Of a stretch of 64,000 bases of DNA, positions 39,197 through 48,175 are shown piece after piece. Position 1 is the stretch's first letter, and the number at the start of each line of letters is the position of its first letter. The position numbers and the translations under genes are program-made. The notes under the pieces are model-generated. The model ran no database searches. It worked only from the letters and a program-made list of their open reading frames with translations, and was not told the DNA's origin. Source of the stretch: Methylotenera sp. (lineage in GTDB: Bacteria; Pseudomonadota; Gammaproteobacteria; Burkholderiales; Methylophilaceae); assembly GCA_030652995.1 (NCBI GenBank), contig JAUSAG010000015.1, forward strand, positions 1 through 64,000, in the 5' to 3' direction.

Positions 39197-40354
39197 ATGC
39201 ATTTTATTGGTGGCAACCAGATCAAGTTATTACGCAGCGGCGCTGAGTACTTTCCTGCGTTGGCACTTGCGATTCAAAATGCAACACACGCCGTTTATTT
39301 ACAAACCTATATTTATGAAATCGACAGCATTGGCATTTATATCGGCAATGCATTAAAGCAAGCCGCGCAGCGTGGTGTTACAGTCAACGTATTACTTGAC
39401 GGATTTGGCTGCAAAGATTTACCTAAAGCTTACATTAAAGAATTAGTTTCCGCAGGTGTGCGGGTCATGTTTTATCGCCAAAAAATCTCGCCTTGGTCGC
39501 TCAAAAAAAATCGCTTGCGGCGCTTGCACCGTAAAGTAGTCGTTATAGATGGTTTGGTGGGCTTTGTCGGTGGCATCAATATCATTAACGACCATAACGC
39601 GCCGCACAAAATTCCACCGCGTATTGATTATGCTATACGGATTGAAGGCGCACTACTGCCGCACATTACCAAAAATGTGCATCAGCTTTGGCGCCGTATT
39701 TCATGGATGCACTTGCGGCGCGCGAGCCATTTACCCGTTATCCCCAAAAATAAACAGCACGCTTTTGATACCAACATAGGCATACGCGCGGCGTTTGTGG
39801 TGAGAGACAACGTATTGCACCGACGTGACATTGAAGACGCCTACCTGAACGCAATCAATAACGCGCAATCTGAAATCATTATTGCCAATGCTTACTTTGT
39901 CCCCGGCAGAAAGTTTCGTAAAGCATTGGTCGATGCCGCCAAACGCGGAGTCAAAGTTAAATTGCTGCTACAAGGTAAAATGGAATACTTTTTAATGTCG
40001 GCAACGCATGCTTTTTATAGCGTATTTTTAAAAAATGGCATTGAAATTTATGAGTTCCGTAAAAGCTTTATGCATAGCAAAGTCGCAGTCATTGATAACC
40101 ATTGGTCAACCGTCGGCTCATCAAATATCGATCCGTTTAGCCTGTTGTTAGCACACGAGGCTAACGTATTTATACAAGACCACACATTTGCCAGCGAGCT
40201 ACGCTTGGACATTGAATCCTCCATGAAGAATGTACATCAAATCACCTCAGAAACTTGGGTAAACGGCAATATCATGCAACGCTGTATTTCATGGATTGCC
40301 TACGGTTTAGTCAGGTTTTTCTTAGGTGTTATCGGCTATTCTAAAGAGCAATGA
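39197..40354 (+). CDS. cardiolipin synthase-like phospholipase D family protein (ClsB-like)
   Basis: A 385-residue protein with two HKD motifs, HRKVVVIDG near residue 113 and HSKVAVIDN near 292, followed by GGIN and GSSNIDPFS. No N-terminal membrane helices are present, which favours the ClsB type over ClsA. Probably makes cardiolipin from phosphatidylglycerol. Coupled to the EEP-family gene. Confidence 0.9.
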   Translation: MHFIGGNQIKLLRSGAEYFPALALAIQNATHAVYLQTYIYEIDSIGIYIGNALKQAAQRGVTVNVLLDGFGCKDLPKAYIKELVSAGVRVMFYRQKISPWSLKKNRLRRLHRKVVVIDGLVGFVGGINIINDHNAPHKIPPRIDYAIRIEGALLPHITKNVHQLWRRISWMHLRRASHLPVIPKNKQHAFDTNIGIRAAFVVRDNVLHRRDIEDAYLNAINNAQSEIIIANAYFVPGRKFRKALVDAAKRGVKVKLLLQGKMEYFLMSATHAFYSVFLKNGIEIYEFRKSFMHSKVAVIDNHWSTVGSSNIDPFSLLLAHEANVFIQDHTFASELRLDIESSMKNVHQITSETWVNGNIMQRCISWIAYGLVRFFLGVIGYSKEQ

Positions 40355-40456
40355 CAGCCTGTTACTCGTACATTTTAGTGTCGTACATTTTTACTCGCAT
40401 TATCACAACTGCATGCTATGCTTGCAGCCCATTTATCAACACGCTTTAACATGACC

Positions 40457-42181
40457 ATGACAGAAACTTTTATTCCGAGCAAAGATGCTTCACTCGAATC
40501 ATCCATCAGTACATTACAAGGCAAATTATTAGCGTTAGGTATCCATGTTGAAGAAAAATCATGGCTGAATGAAATTGAAAATATTTGGTCGGTGCATGTG
40601 ATTGATAAAGACTGCCCGCGCCTATTTACTAACGGTAAAGGTGCCTCACAGCTTGCCGCCCGCGCCAGTGCGCTTGGTGAATACTTTGAGCGTTTAAGCA
40701 CTAATTACTTTTGGACGCACTTTTACTTAGGCGAAACCATCGCCAATCAAGACTTTGTACATTATCCGAATGAGCAATGGTTTAAAATTAAAGGCGACCA
40801 ATGGCCACAAGGCTTATTAACACCAGCGCTGCAAAAGTTCTATAACCCGGAAGGCGGTGCCATTGCAAGCCAACTGATAGATTTAAACTCAGGCAATGCT
40901 GAGCGTGGCATTTGCGCGATTCCCTACACGCGTTTACGTGATGATAAAACTGTATTATTCCCCGTTAACCTCATCGGCAACTTATATGTCAGCAATGGTA
41001 TGAGTGCGGGCAACACCATGATGGAAGCACGCACACAAGCCTTGGCCGAGATATTTGAGCGCGACATTAAATATAAAATTATTCGCGAAGGCATTTGCCT
41101 ACCTGACGTGCCAGAAGAGGTCATCAACCGTTATCCGCGCATTGCAGCGGGTATTAAAGGCTTACGCGCAGCGGGTTACGGCATTTTGGTGAAAGATGCA
41201 TCATTAGGCGGTCAATATCCAGTGATGAATGTGACCTTATTGCACCCTGAAGATCAAGGTTGCTTTGCCAGTTTTGGCGCACACCCACGCTTTGAAGTAG
41301 CATTAGAACGTGCGTTGACTGAACTGCTACAAGGCCGTGCCATCAATGGCTTAAAAGGCTTTGTCGCCCCTGGCTTTGATATGGAAGAAATCGCCGACTC
41401 ACAAAACCTAGAAATTCATTTTGTTGATTCCAGCGGTGTGATTAGCTGGGACTTTTTACGTAGCACGCCCGATTACGAGTTTGTAGATTGGAACTTTGGG
41501 TCAACAACGCAAGAAGACTATGACTGGTGCGTTAATGCCATTCATGCCAGTGGCCATGATATGTACATCGCTGACTTTACCCATTTAGGCGTATATGCCT
41601 GCCGCATTTTTGTACCAGGCATGTCTGAAATTTACCCGGTTGAAGAATTGCAATGGGAAAACAACACCGTTGGCAACCTAGTGCGCCCTTTTGCATTGCG
41701 CTTACAGGAACTAAGCCAAGCTGAATCTGCTGAGCTACTTGAAACCTTGCTAGAACTAGACCTGGCTGATGAACTACCCGTAACAACTTTGATTGGTCTG
41801 TGCGCCGACCCTGACACCACTTGGGTTGACTTACGCGTAGGTGAACTCAAAACGCTAGCCGCACTTGCCTGCAACAGCACCGACGACATCTTAGACGGTT
41901 GCGCCTGGATTGCACAATTTAACGAACTCTCACCAGCGCGCGCAAAGGTTTATCGTTGCATTGCTAACTTAGTACAAATTAAAGAAGCGCTTGAGAACGG
42001 CGACCCAGCTTTATTTGAAACCAACCTGCAACTTATGTACGGCGCTGAAACACTGCAACAAGCGCAGCGCCTAATCCATCAAAAAGAGCAGTATTTTGGC
42101 TTAGGCAATTTAGGCGTGAATATGGAAGGTAGTAGAATGCATCAACAGTTGTTAGCGGCTTATGGCAAGGTATGGAAATAA
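40457..42181 (+). CDS. ycaO: YcaO-domain protein (E. coli YcaO type)
   Basis: An ATP-dependent YcaO-fold protein of about 575 residues with N-terminal TETFIPSKDASLE and SALGEYFERLSTNYF, matching E. coli YcaO almost from its first residue. The ATG at 40457 (or 40451) is therefore preferred over the frame opening at 40418. A C-terminal helical domain is present. The E. coli protein stimulates RimO methylthiolation of S12. There is no peptide substrate or TfuA partner nearby, so azoline or thioamide RiPP biosynthesis is unlikely. Confidence 0.93.
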   Translation: MTETFIPSKDASLESSISTLQGKLLALGIHVEEKSWLNEIENIWSVHVIDKDCPRLFTNGKGASQLAARASALGEYFERLSTNYFWTHFYLGETIANQDFVHYPNEQWFKIKGDQWPQGLLTPALQKFYNPEGGAIASQLIDLNSGNAERGICAIPYTRLRDDKTVLFPVNLIGNLYVSNGMSAGNTMMEARTQALAEIFERDIKYKIIREGICLPDVPEEVINRYPRIAAGIKGLRAAGYGILVKDASLGGQYPVMNVTLLHPEDQGCFASFGAHPRFEVALERALTELLQGRAINGLKGFVAPGFDMEEIADSQNLEIHFVDSSGVISWDFLRSTPDYEFVDWNFGSTTQEDYDWCVNAIHASGHDMYIADFTHLGVYACRIFVPGMSEIYPVEELQWENNTVGNLVRPFALRLQELSQAESAELLETLLELDLADELPVTTLIGLCADPDTTWVDLRVGELKTLAALACNSTDDILDGCAWIAQFNELSPARAKVYRCIANLVQIKEALENGDPALFETNLQLMYGAETLQQAQRLIHQKEQYFGLGNLGVNMEGSRMHQQLLAAYGKVWK

Positions 42182-42199
42182 CTTAAGGATTTTTATTGC

Positions 42200-42661
42200 A
42201 TGATTCTTGATACGATCGCTAACGCTGAACGTTACTCAGCGTTACATCCACTGTTTGCACAAGTATTTGCCTACATACGCAATACCGACTTGCAGGCACT
42301 CGCCTGTGGCCGGCATACGATTATTGGCGATGATTTATTTGCCATTGTAGAACGCGTATCAGGGCGCACACGTGAATCAGCACAGCTAGAATGCCATCGC
42401 AAATACATCGACATTCAGTTGGTACTAGATGGCATCGATGAAATGGGCTGGAAGCCACTTGCTGACTGTCTTAACCCAGTCAGTGATTTCAATGCCGCAT
42501 CCGATATACAGTTCTTTCATGACACCCCTGCCACTTGGGTCCCCACGCCCGCCAATACATTTTGCATTTTTTTTCCAGAAGATACTCACGCGCCGCTGGT
42601 TGCCACCCAGCCTATCCACAAAATCGTATTTAAGATAGCTGTGAATGCGAATACTCGATAA
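42200..42661 (+). CDS. YhcH/YjgK/YiaL (DUF386) family protein
   Basis: A 153-residue cupin-like protein with the family signature ECHRKYIDIQLVLDGIDEMGW near residue 60 and FFPEDTHAPL near the end, whose His and Glu bind a metal. Relatives act on anomers of sugars such as sialic acid derivatives. No sugar-catabolic genes are nearby. The last 17 nt overlap mnmD. Confidence 0.9.
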   Translation: MILDTIANAERYSALHPLFAQVFAYIRNTDLQALACGRHTIIGDDLFAIVERVSGRTRESAQLECHRKYIDIQLVLDGIDEMGWKPLADCLNPVSDFNAASDIQFFHDTPATWVPTPANTFCIFFPEDTHAPLVATQPIHKIVFKIAVNANTR

Positions 42662-43409
42662 CACGAAAATTGAATGGTGCCAGGTTGAATGGAAGCAGGG
42701 GCAACCGTTTGCCAGCGCCTTTCAGGATGTTTATTTTTCAAGTGATCATGGTGTACTTGAAACAGAGCATGTGTTTTTACAAGGCAATGACTTATCGAAC
42801 CGTTGGCAACAACTCAATACTGATACGTTTACCATTGCCGAAACTGGTTTTGGAACTGGCTTAAATTTTTTATGTGCGGCCAAACTATGGCTTGAGACTG
42901 CGCCTAAAGATGCAATTTTAAATTTCATTAGCGTTGAAAAATACCCCCTGAAGTTACAAGACATCACCACCGCACTAAAATTATGGCCTGAGCTAAGTGC
43001 ATTAAGCCTGCCATTACTAAAACAATATACAACACTGATTGATGCAAAATCCATCAGCCTCTATGGCAATAGCGTTCAGCTAAATCTATTGATTGGCGAT
43101 GCAACCGAGCAATTAGCTCACCTGCAGAATAAAATAGACGCTTGGTTTTTGGACGGATTCTCCCCCGCAAAAAACCCTGATATGTGGCAGCCAGCACTGT
43201 TTGAGCAAATGACAAGGCTATCGCACCAAAATACAACATTTGCCACATTTACTAGCGCTGGTATAGTGAGGCGAGGCCTTATGTCAGCAGGCTTTAAAGT
43301 CAATAAACGCTCAGGCTTTGGCAAAAAGCGTGAAATGATTGACGGCTATTTTGCCGACGATCAAAACGATTCAGCTAACAATAGTCTAGGTAATAACCGT
43401 GGTACCTAA
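42645..43409 (+). CDS. mnmD: tRNA 5-methylaminomethyl-2-thiouridine methyltransferase (MnmD)
   Basis: A 254-residue SAM-dependent methyltransferase, equivalent to the N-terminal half of E. coli MnmC. The SAM motif is AETGFGTGLNFL; the substrate region is AWFLDGFSPAKNPDMW; the end SGFGKKREM is characteristic. It makes the last step of mnm5s2U34 synthesis. It is a separate gene here; the oxidoreductase half follows in another frame with an 11-nt overlap. Confidence 0.92.
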   Translation: MRILDNTKIEWCQVEWKQGQPFASAFQDVYFSSDHGVLETEHVFLQGNDLSNRWQQLNTDTFTIAETGFGTGLNFLCAAKLWLETAPKDAILNFISVEKYPLKLQDITTALKLWPELSALSLPLLKQYTTLIDAKSISLYGNSVQLNLLIGDATEQLAHLQNKIDAWFLDGFSPAKNPDMWQPALFEQMTRLSHQNTTFATFTSAGIVRRGLMSAGFKVNKRSGFGKKREMIDGYFADDQNDSANNSLGNNRGT

Positions 43410-44637
43410 AACTGCAATTGTCATTGGTGGCGGCATTGCAGGTTGCAGTACAGTCTACGCATTAGCACAGCGTGGCATACAAGTCACACTGTTAGAACGC
43501 AATGACACTATTGCCAGCGAAGCATCAGGAAATCCACTCGCCATGTTATACCCGCGCTTAAGTGGTGATGACACCAGCAGTCAATTTGCACTCGCTGGCT
43601 ATTTACACAGCTTGGCTTTATTTAAATCGTTGAATTTATCACCAGCAGACTTTGACACTTGCGGCATGTTGCAACTTGGCTTTAACCAAAATGAATTAGC
43701 GCGTATTCAAAAAGTGGCGACACAAAATCACCCGAATAGTATTCTAAAATATGTTACTCAATTTGAAGCCAGCACACTTGCTGGCATTGATATTGTGCAT
43801 GATGCACTTTATTTCCCTAATGCAGCATGGGTTAAACCGCAACAGCTTTGCAAGCGTTTAACTGAACATAAAAGTATTTCAATACTGACTTCAAACAATG
43901 TGGATAGATTATTAAAAAATGGTCATGCATTTGAAGTTTATGACCATAAAAACATCATAGCAAAGGCAGATATTGTGATCATTGCCAATGCCAATGACGC
44001 TCAACAACTGTGCCAGAACCTACCGCTAAATACGCAAGCGGTGCGTGGGCAAGTCAGCATACTCAAATACGCAGAAACAAGCCGTCAATTAAAAACCATT
44101 GTCTGTAGCGACGGCTATTTAAGCCCAGTCGCACTTAAACAAAACGCTAGGCATTGTCACTGTTTAGGCGCAACATTCTCGGGCACTGCTACATTGTCAA
44201 CCCAACATAATGATTTGCAAATTGACGGCAAAGACCATCTTACCAATTTAGACAAATTAAACAACATCTCACCATTTCTTCACGATCAATTACAAGACAA
44301 GATTGTGGATGGACGTGTATCGCTACGTTGCACCACAACAGATTACTGGCCGTTAGTGGGTCAATTATTAGACCCCGTCACATTGAAAGCCAAACCACCA
44401 CGCCCTAGCGCAGCCACAAACTCCCTGCCATGGGTTTCGGGGCTGTACATGAACGTCGCACACGGCAGCAAAGGATTTACCAGCGCACCATTGTGTGCCG
44501 AACTACTGGCAAGCTCAATATGCAATGAAAAATTACCAATTTCAAATGAAATGGCAGGCTTACTCAACCCGAATCGATTTTTATTACGAGAGATGGGACT
44601 AAAACGATTGGCAAAAATGACGGCTACTTTAAGTTAA
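43399..44637 (+). CDS. mnmC: FAD-dependent cmnm5s2U34 oxidoreductase (MnmC C-terminal half)
   Basis: A 412-residue DAO-family flavoprotein, equivalent to the C-terminal domain of MnmC. It has a dinucleotide-binding IGGGIAGCSTVYALAQRG at the very N-terminus, SGNPLAMLYPRLS, and the end HGSKGFTSAPLCAELLAS. It converts cmnm5 to nm5 at tRNA position 34. The start is GTG within the mnmD 3' end, in a different frame. Confidence 0.9.
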   Translation: MVPKTAIVIGGGIAGCSTVYALAQRGIQVTLLERNDTIASEASGNPLAMLYPRLSGDDTSSQFALAGYLHSLALFKSLNLSPADFDTCGMLQLGFNQNELARIQKVATQNHPNSILKYVTQFEASTLAGIDIVHDALYFPNAAWVKPQQLCKRLTEHKSISILTSNNVDRLLKNGHAFEVYDHKNIIAKADIVIIANANDAQQLCQNLPLNTQAVRGQVSILKYAETSRQLKTIVCSDGYLSPVALKQNARHCHCLGATFSGTATLSTQHNDLQIDGKDHLTNLDKLNNISPFLHDQLQDKIVDGRVSLRCTTTDYWPLVGQLLDPVTLKAKPPRPSAATNSLPWVSGLYMNVAHGSKGFTSAPLCAELLASSICNEKLPISNEMAGLLNPNRFLLREMGLKRLAKMTATLS

Positions 44638-45102
44638 ATCTTACGCAACCTAAAAAAACTACATTTTGTCAGTTAGCAGATTACCTTAATTGGCATAGTT
44701 CAGATAATTATAAATGGCTCCTTTTAAATAATTCCAGGTGGTTCTTTTGACTGAAATACTCACTCCTTCATTTTTTTTGCAATACGTAATTCATGTATGT
44801 GTGTTTTTTGTGCTTTTTTAATAAAACTATGTAGCATGACAATGCGCGGGCCAATCAGTGTGCAGTAAAAAACAGGCAATGCCCTTGCTACTTTTATGGA
44901 GCAACTCAAACAAACCATCACCAAATGCTTTCGTATGTGGCAAACCTATGTTCGCACCGTGTAACTGTATGCAGTCACTTTTGCTCCGACCGCAAACGCC
45001 TGCAATGCTTTGTTCGCGGCGACGCGAGGATGGATAATCAGGGACTCTAATGTTTTACAGTGTTTAAGGGTGAGTATTATTTTCATTGTTGTTCGCTCTA
45101 TT
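44638..45102. other. 465-nt stretch without a supported gene
   Basis: Between mnmC and hipA. It contains a run of eight T at about 44771 and a 22-codon frame at 44896-44964 without a ribosome site. I see no tRNA, no paired repeat and no homology that I recognise. It marks the switch from core to accessory DNA. Confidence 0.5.
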
Positions 45103-46392
45103 TCAAATCAGTTCAAAATCAGTAGCAATAGTATTGGCGGTTATGCCATTCAAGTCAGCATCCTTGGCGAATTGCTGCCAACTTTCCAAGGCAGCGCGCA
45201 CATCAGCCAGTAAATCCAAAGGCCGGCGAACGCCAAAGCGCTCGGCTTCTACCAGTAAATCAGCGCGCGCGATTCCGCTGAATTTACCGTTAACACTCAT
45301 CAAATGCTGGTAAGTCCATTCCCCTTGAGGGTTGTAGGCATGCGTTACATCATAAGCTGGGGCCAGCTCCCATGATTCACCTTGCTTTAGACGGAAAGCA
45401 AAGTTCTTGGTGTGATCGTCACAGTTTTTTGCCATGACATTAAATGCCATGCGGCGGAATGCTTGGCCGATGGCTTCATCTCCCAGTTTGAGCCTGGAGA
45501 TGACCATGAAGAGCTGTGCGTAGGCATGGGTGGCGCGTTGCTTGTAGTCAAGGTGATCTATAGCACAGAGCGTTTGCATGTGATGTTTGATCGTACCTTT
45601 GTCATTGATTTCACGGTCAAAGCGGTGAGTCATGAAGTGGGCGCGTCCACTTTCTTCCAGTAACCGACAAGGCGACATGTTGATGCCGGCGGCATTTGCC
45701 ATTAGGTGGTAGGCGTATTCGATCCGACCATAATCTGCGCTTCCACCTAGCTCGGAATCTTTGCCTATACCATCAAATTTGAGTAGCCAATGCTCAAACC
45801 CAGGCGCGGCATCAAACTGACCGCTACGTATTTGGCTTGTTTTTGGGTTCCAGGTAACGACGGCTTTTGCGCGTGCGCCCCCAGCAGAAGCACCAACCCG
45901 GATAATATTGGCGAGCGCTGCTTGTGCTTCTACATCGCCAGAAAGATCGCCATGAATGACCATGCGAGCGGCTTCTACCAAATTTTTCATTTCTAGCGGC
46001 TCAGCACTTTCACGGTGGGCACCACGCGCAGGTTTGAATTCCAACGCACCCATACCACGCTTACCCATGTAGGCTAGACGGTCAAGTGTCGTGATGGCGC
46101 GCTTTTCTACACCTTTACGGGACATCCAAGCATCAATGAGCGCATTACCAAAGTCGTCGGGTAAAGCATCAGCGAGCAGGCCCGGTAGCCGTTTGTAGCT
46201 GGGTTCAGAAAGATCAGCGAAAGCAAATGTCATGCGCGAATCATCAAGCGGCATGGTGAGCGGGGCCAATTCGATGCCGCGCTGCCGCCATGCGGGATCA
46301 TAAGCAAACACGTAACAGCCCAAGCGTGGGTCTGGTGCCACTGCACCAACACGTTTACCCCAGATACGAACTTCAATAACGGGGGTGTCCAT
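45103..46392 (-). CDS. hipA: HipA-family serine/threonine kinase toxin
   Basis: A 429-residue HipA-like kinase. The N-terminal subdomain has GLLADALPDDFGN. GASAGGARAKAV is the region of the autophosphorylated Ser and P-loop. The catalytic motif AKNCDDHTKNF (about 321-331) and the metal-binding PAYDV (about 345-349) are intact. E. coli HipA phosphorylates glutamyl-tRNA synthetase; the target here is unknown. Its start overlaps the hipB stop (TAATG). GC content is higher than in the flanking accessory DNA. Confidence 0.92.
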   Translation of the reverse strand: MDTPVIEVRIWGKRVGAVAPDPRLGCYVFAYDPAWRQRGIELAPLTMPLDDSRMTFAFADLSEPSYKRLPGLLADALPDDFGNALIDAWMSRKGVEKRAITTLDRLAYMGKRGMGALEFKPARGAHRESAEPLEMKNLVEAARMVIHGDLSGDVEAQAALANIIRVGASAGGARAKAVVTWNPKTSQIRSGQFDAAPGFEHWLLKFDGIGKDSELGGSADYGRIEYAYHLMANAAGINMSPCRLLEESGRAHFMTHRFDREINDKGTIKHHMQTLCAIDHLDYKQRATHAYAQLFMVISRLKLGDEAIGQAFRRMAFNVMAKNCDDHTKNFAFRLKQGESWELAPAYDVTHAYNPQGEWTYQHLMSVNGKFSGIARADLLVEAERFGVRRPLDLLADVRAALESWQQFAKDADLNGITANTIATDFELI

Positions 46393-46712
46393 TAATTTTC
46401 TTTCGGCGGCTTGATGCTACGTCGTGCGCGCTGCGGCGCCTTGGGCTGGCGCAATAAATCGAGTGGATTGATACTGGTTTCTGGGGCAAGCATGTCTATT
46501 CCCTGGAGATATTCAAGTGCTTTCAATACGCGTAACAGGGTTTCCACAGTTGATCCCCGCCCAGCTTCAAGGTTACGCAGAGCTCTCTCTGAGACGCCGG
46601 CCTTCTCAGCTGTGGTGCGCTGGTCAAGATTACGGTTAAGACGTAGGCGACGTAACCGTTCCCCAAGTACGGCTTGGAGTTCTTCTGGTGTACTGAATAG
46701 AAGTGCGCTCAT
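46392..46712 (-). CDS. hipB: HipB-like XRE antitoxin/repressor
   Basis: A 106-residue protein with a helix-turn-helix at about residues 12-65 (LGERLRRLRLNRNLDQRTTAEKAGVSERALRNLE) and a Pro/Arg/Lys-rich tail (PQRARRSIKPPKEN). Translationally coupled to hipA, so it is the probable antitoxin and autorepressor. Confidence 0.9.
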   Translation of the reverse strand: MSALLFSTPEELQAVLGERLRRLRLNRNLDQRTTAEKAGVSERALRNLEAGRGSTVETLLRVLKALEYLQGIDMLAPETSINPLDLLRQPKAPQRARRSIKPPKEN

Positions 46713-46721
46713 TAGGTTGAT

Positions 46722-46812
46722 ATATGCCGGCTATAATATAATATAGTCATTAAGCGGTCATTATATGCCTAAATATATTAGTAATTTACATTAATTTCAT
46801 TAAGTGGCATAT
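46722..46812. promoter_or_regulatory. candidate hipBA operator region
   Basis: TATATGCC occurs at 46722-46729 and 46762-46769, exactly 40 bp apart, and the inverse GGCATAT at 46806-46812. TCATTAAG is also repeated at 46747 and 46797. The region is very AT-rich and lies just upstream of hipB. HipB sites in E. coli have a different core, so this is inference from spacing only. Confidence 0.4.
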
Positions 46813-46846
46813 TTATACCTATTAACATGATAATTTATCATTATTA

Positions 46847-47978
46847 GGCATGGCGCGCTCAAATTTGAAGTGCAACATTTTTCGAAGGAAAATGTTGTAT
46901 GGGAAATTACAAACAATTAAGTATTGAAGAGCGAAGTGTAATACAGGCGCAGTTAACCTTAGGGTTTAAGCCTAGTTGGATCGCTGTTGAATTGGGTAGG
47001 TCTGTATCAACGATAAGTCGAGAGCTTCGCCGCAATGGATGGGTGAAGCTCAAAGAGAAACCTGGACGTGGACGACCAGCGATTGCAGGAAAGTATCGCG
47101 CGGTGTTGGCTCAAGGTAGAGCGGATGGGTTGTCAGCCAAACCTAGAGTTGAAAGACGGTTGCAGATAGGCAATGAGCTTTGGAAAGCGGTGATGGATTA
47201 TTTAAGGCTGGGCTACTCACCGGAGCAAATTGCTGGCACACTTAAAACTGTGAACGCAGACCATCTTAACTTGCAGGTTTCGCATGAGACCATCTACAGC
47301 GCCATTTACTTAATGCCGCGTGGAGAGTTACGAACAGAAGTCATTGGTTGGTTACGCTTTGGGCATGCGAAACGCAGACCTAGAGCGCGTGGTGAAGACA
47401 GGCGTGGTCAGATACCTGATATGGTGAGTATCCATGACAGGCCGCCAGAAGTCGATGAACGTTTAGTCCCTGGGCACTGGGAAGGTGACTTGATTAAAGG
47501 CAAAGGCAACCGTACCTCGGTGGGCACGATTGTGGAAAGAACGACACTGTTTACGGTGTTGGCGAAGATGGAAAAGGCGACGGCTGAATCAGCAGTGAAT
47601 GGTTTCAGCCATGTATTGAATCGCATTGAAGCACAGAAACGATTATCAATGACATACGATCAGGGACGTGAAATGGCAAGGCATGCCCAATTAACAGAAA
47701 ACACTGGCGTTAAAGTATACTTTGCAGATCCACATAGTCCATGGCAACGCGGTATAAACGAAAACACGAATGGATTACTGCGTCAGTACTTGCCAAAAGG
47801 TGAAGACTTGAGCGTCTTCAGCCAAGAGGATTTGGATGCAATTGCGTGGCGTCTTAATACGAGACCACGCAAATCGTTAGGGTTCAAATGCCCTGCTGAG
47901 TTGTTCACACCAGACGCATTTGATTTTAGGCAGCATCATGCTGCTCTTTTTGCACTTCAACCTTGAAACCGCCTGGCA
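46847..47978 (+). mobile_element. IS30-family insertion sequence
   Basis: One transposase gene lies between imperfect inverted repeats. The left repeat includes GGCG...TCAA..TTGAAGTGCAA (46852-46875) and the right repeat is its complement at 47950-47973, overlapping the end of the transposase gene. The innermost 11 bp are identical. A possible 3-bp target duplication TTA flanks 46847 and 47978, but outer bases match poorly, so the exact ends are uncertain by a few bases. Confidence 0.8.
46899..47966 (+). CDS. IS30-family transposase
   Basis: A 355-residue DDE transposase, apparently intact. The N-terminal helix-turn-helix (LTLGFKPSWIAVELGRSVSTISREL) recognises the ends. The catalytic triad is visible as Asp197 (HWEGDLIKG), Asp254 (TYDQGREMARH) and Glu288 (RGINENTNG). 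The second Asp is in YDQG instead of the commoner FDNG. The start ATG is preceded by GAAGGAAAA. Confidence 0.94.
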   Translation: MGNYKQLSIEERSVIQAQLTLGFKPSWIAVELGRSVSTISRELRRNGWVKLKEKPGRGRPAIAGKYRAVLAQGRADGLSAKPRVERRLQIGNELWKAVMDYLRLGYSPEQIAGTLKTVNADHLNLQVSHETIYSAIYLMPRGELRTEVIGWLRFGHAKRRPRARGEDRRGQIPDMVSIHDRPPEVDERLVPGHWEGDLIKGKGNRTSVGTIVERTTLFTVLAKMEKATAESAVNGFSHVLNRIEAQKRLSMTYDQGREMARHAQLTENTGVKVYFADPHSPWQRGINENTNGLLRQYLPKGEDLSVFSQEDLDAIAWRLNTRPRKSLGFKCPAELFTPDAFDFRQHHAALFALQP

Positions 47979-48069
47979 TTAAAAATACACAAAGTTGATT
48001 AAATTAAGCGACATTTGAATCACCAATTCCACTTGAGAAATTTGAAAAACATTTTTACACATCCTAGAC

Positions 48070-48124
48070 TGACTGCGGACTTTTAATCCGTTTGTCGTGG
48101 GTTCGATCCCCGCACACCCTACCA
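48070..48124 (+). tRNA. orphan 3' part of tRNA-Lys(TTT), likely integration scar
   Basis: The anticodon arm (GCGGA-CTTTTAA-TCCGT), variable loop, T arm (GTGGG-TTCGATC-CCCGC) and acceptor 3' strand with ACACCCTACCA are present and pair correctly. The 5' acceptor strand and D arm are absent: the bases upstream do not fit AGGGTGT or a D loop. It cannot be a functional tRNA. Tyrosine-recombinase islands commonly leave such 3' fragments. Confidence 0.8.
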
Positions 48125-48132
48125 AGATATAT

Positions 48133-48169
48133 AAGGCTTAGTCAGAAATGGCTAGGCCTTTTTCTTTTT
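48133..48169 (+). terminator. rho-independent terminator after the tRNA fragment
   Basis: AAGGCTTAG / CTAGGCCTT stem with one G-T pair, a 10-nt loop and a T-rich tract (TTTTTCTTTTT). It probably ended the former tRNA transcript. Read on the other strand it could also end the restriction operon. Confidence 0.75.
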
Positions 48170-48175
48170 GATCGG

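Noticed and set aside
40418..42181. RiPP (azoline/thioamide) cluster around ycaO
   Set aside because: No precursor peptide, dehydrogenase or TfuA gene is nearby, and the protein matches the E. coli YcaO type.
43390..43412. programmed frameshift joining mnmD and mnmC
   Set aside because: No classical slippery heptamer with downstream structure is seen; the second gene has its own GTG at the natural domain boundary.
45010..45213. 67-codon + strand frame near the hipA end
   Set aside because: Overlaps the hipA 3' end, no ribosome site, no family features.
46411..46746. 111-codon + strand frame opposite hipB
   Set aside because: Arg-rich translation typical of the complement of an HTH gene; hipB on the other strand is coupled to hipA and clearly real.
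46847..47978. certain 3-bp target duplication TTA for the IS30 element
   Set aside because: The outermost inverted-repeat bases match poorly, so the ends and hence the duplication cannot be fixed from sequence alone.
48000..48130. functional tRNA-Lys gene
   Set aside because: No 5' acceptor strand or D arm pairs with the preserved 3' half.
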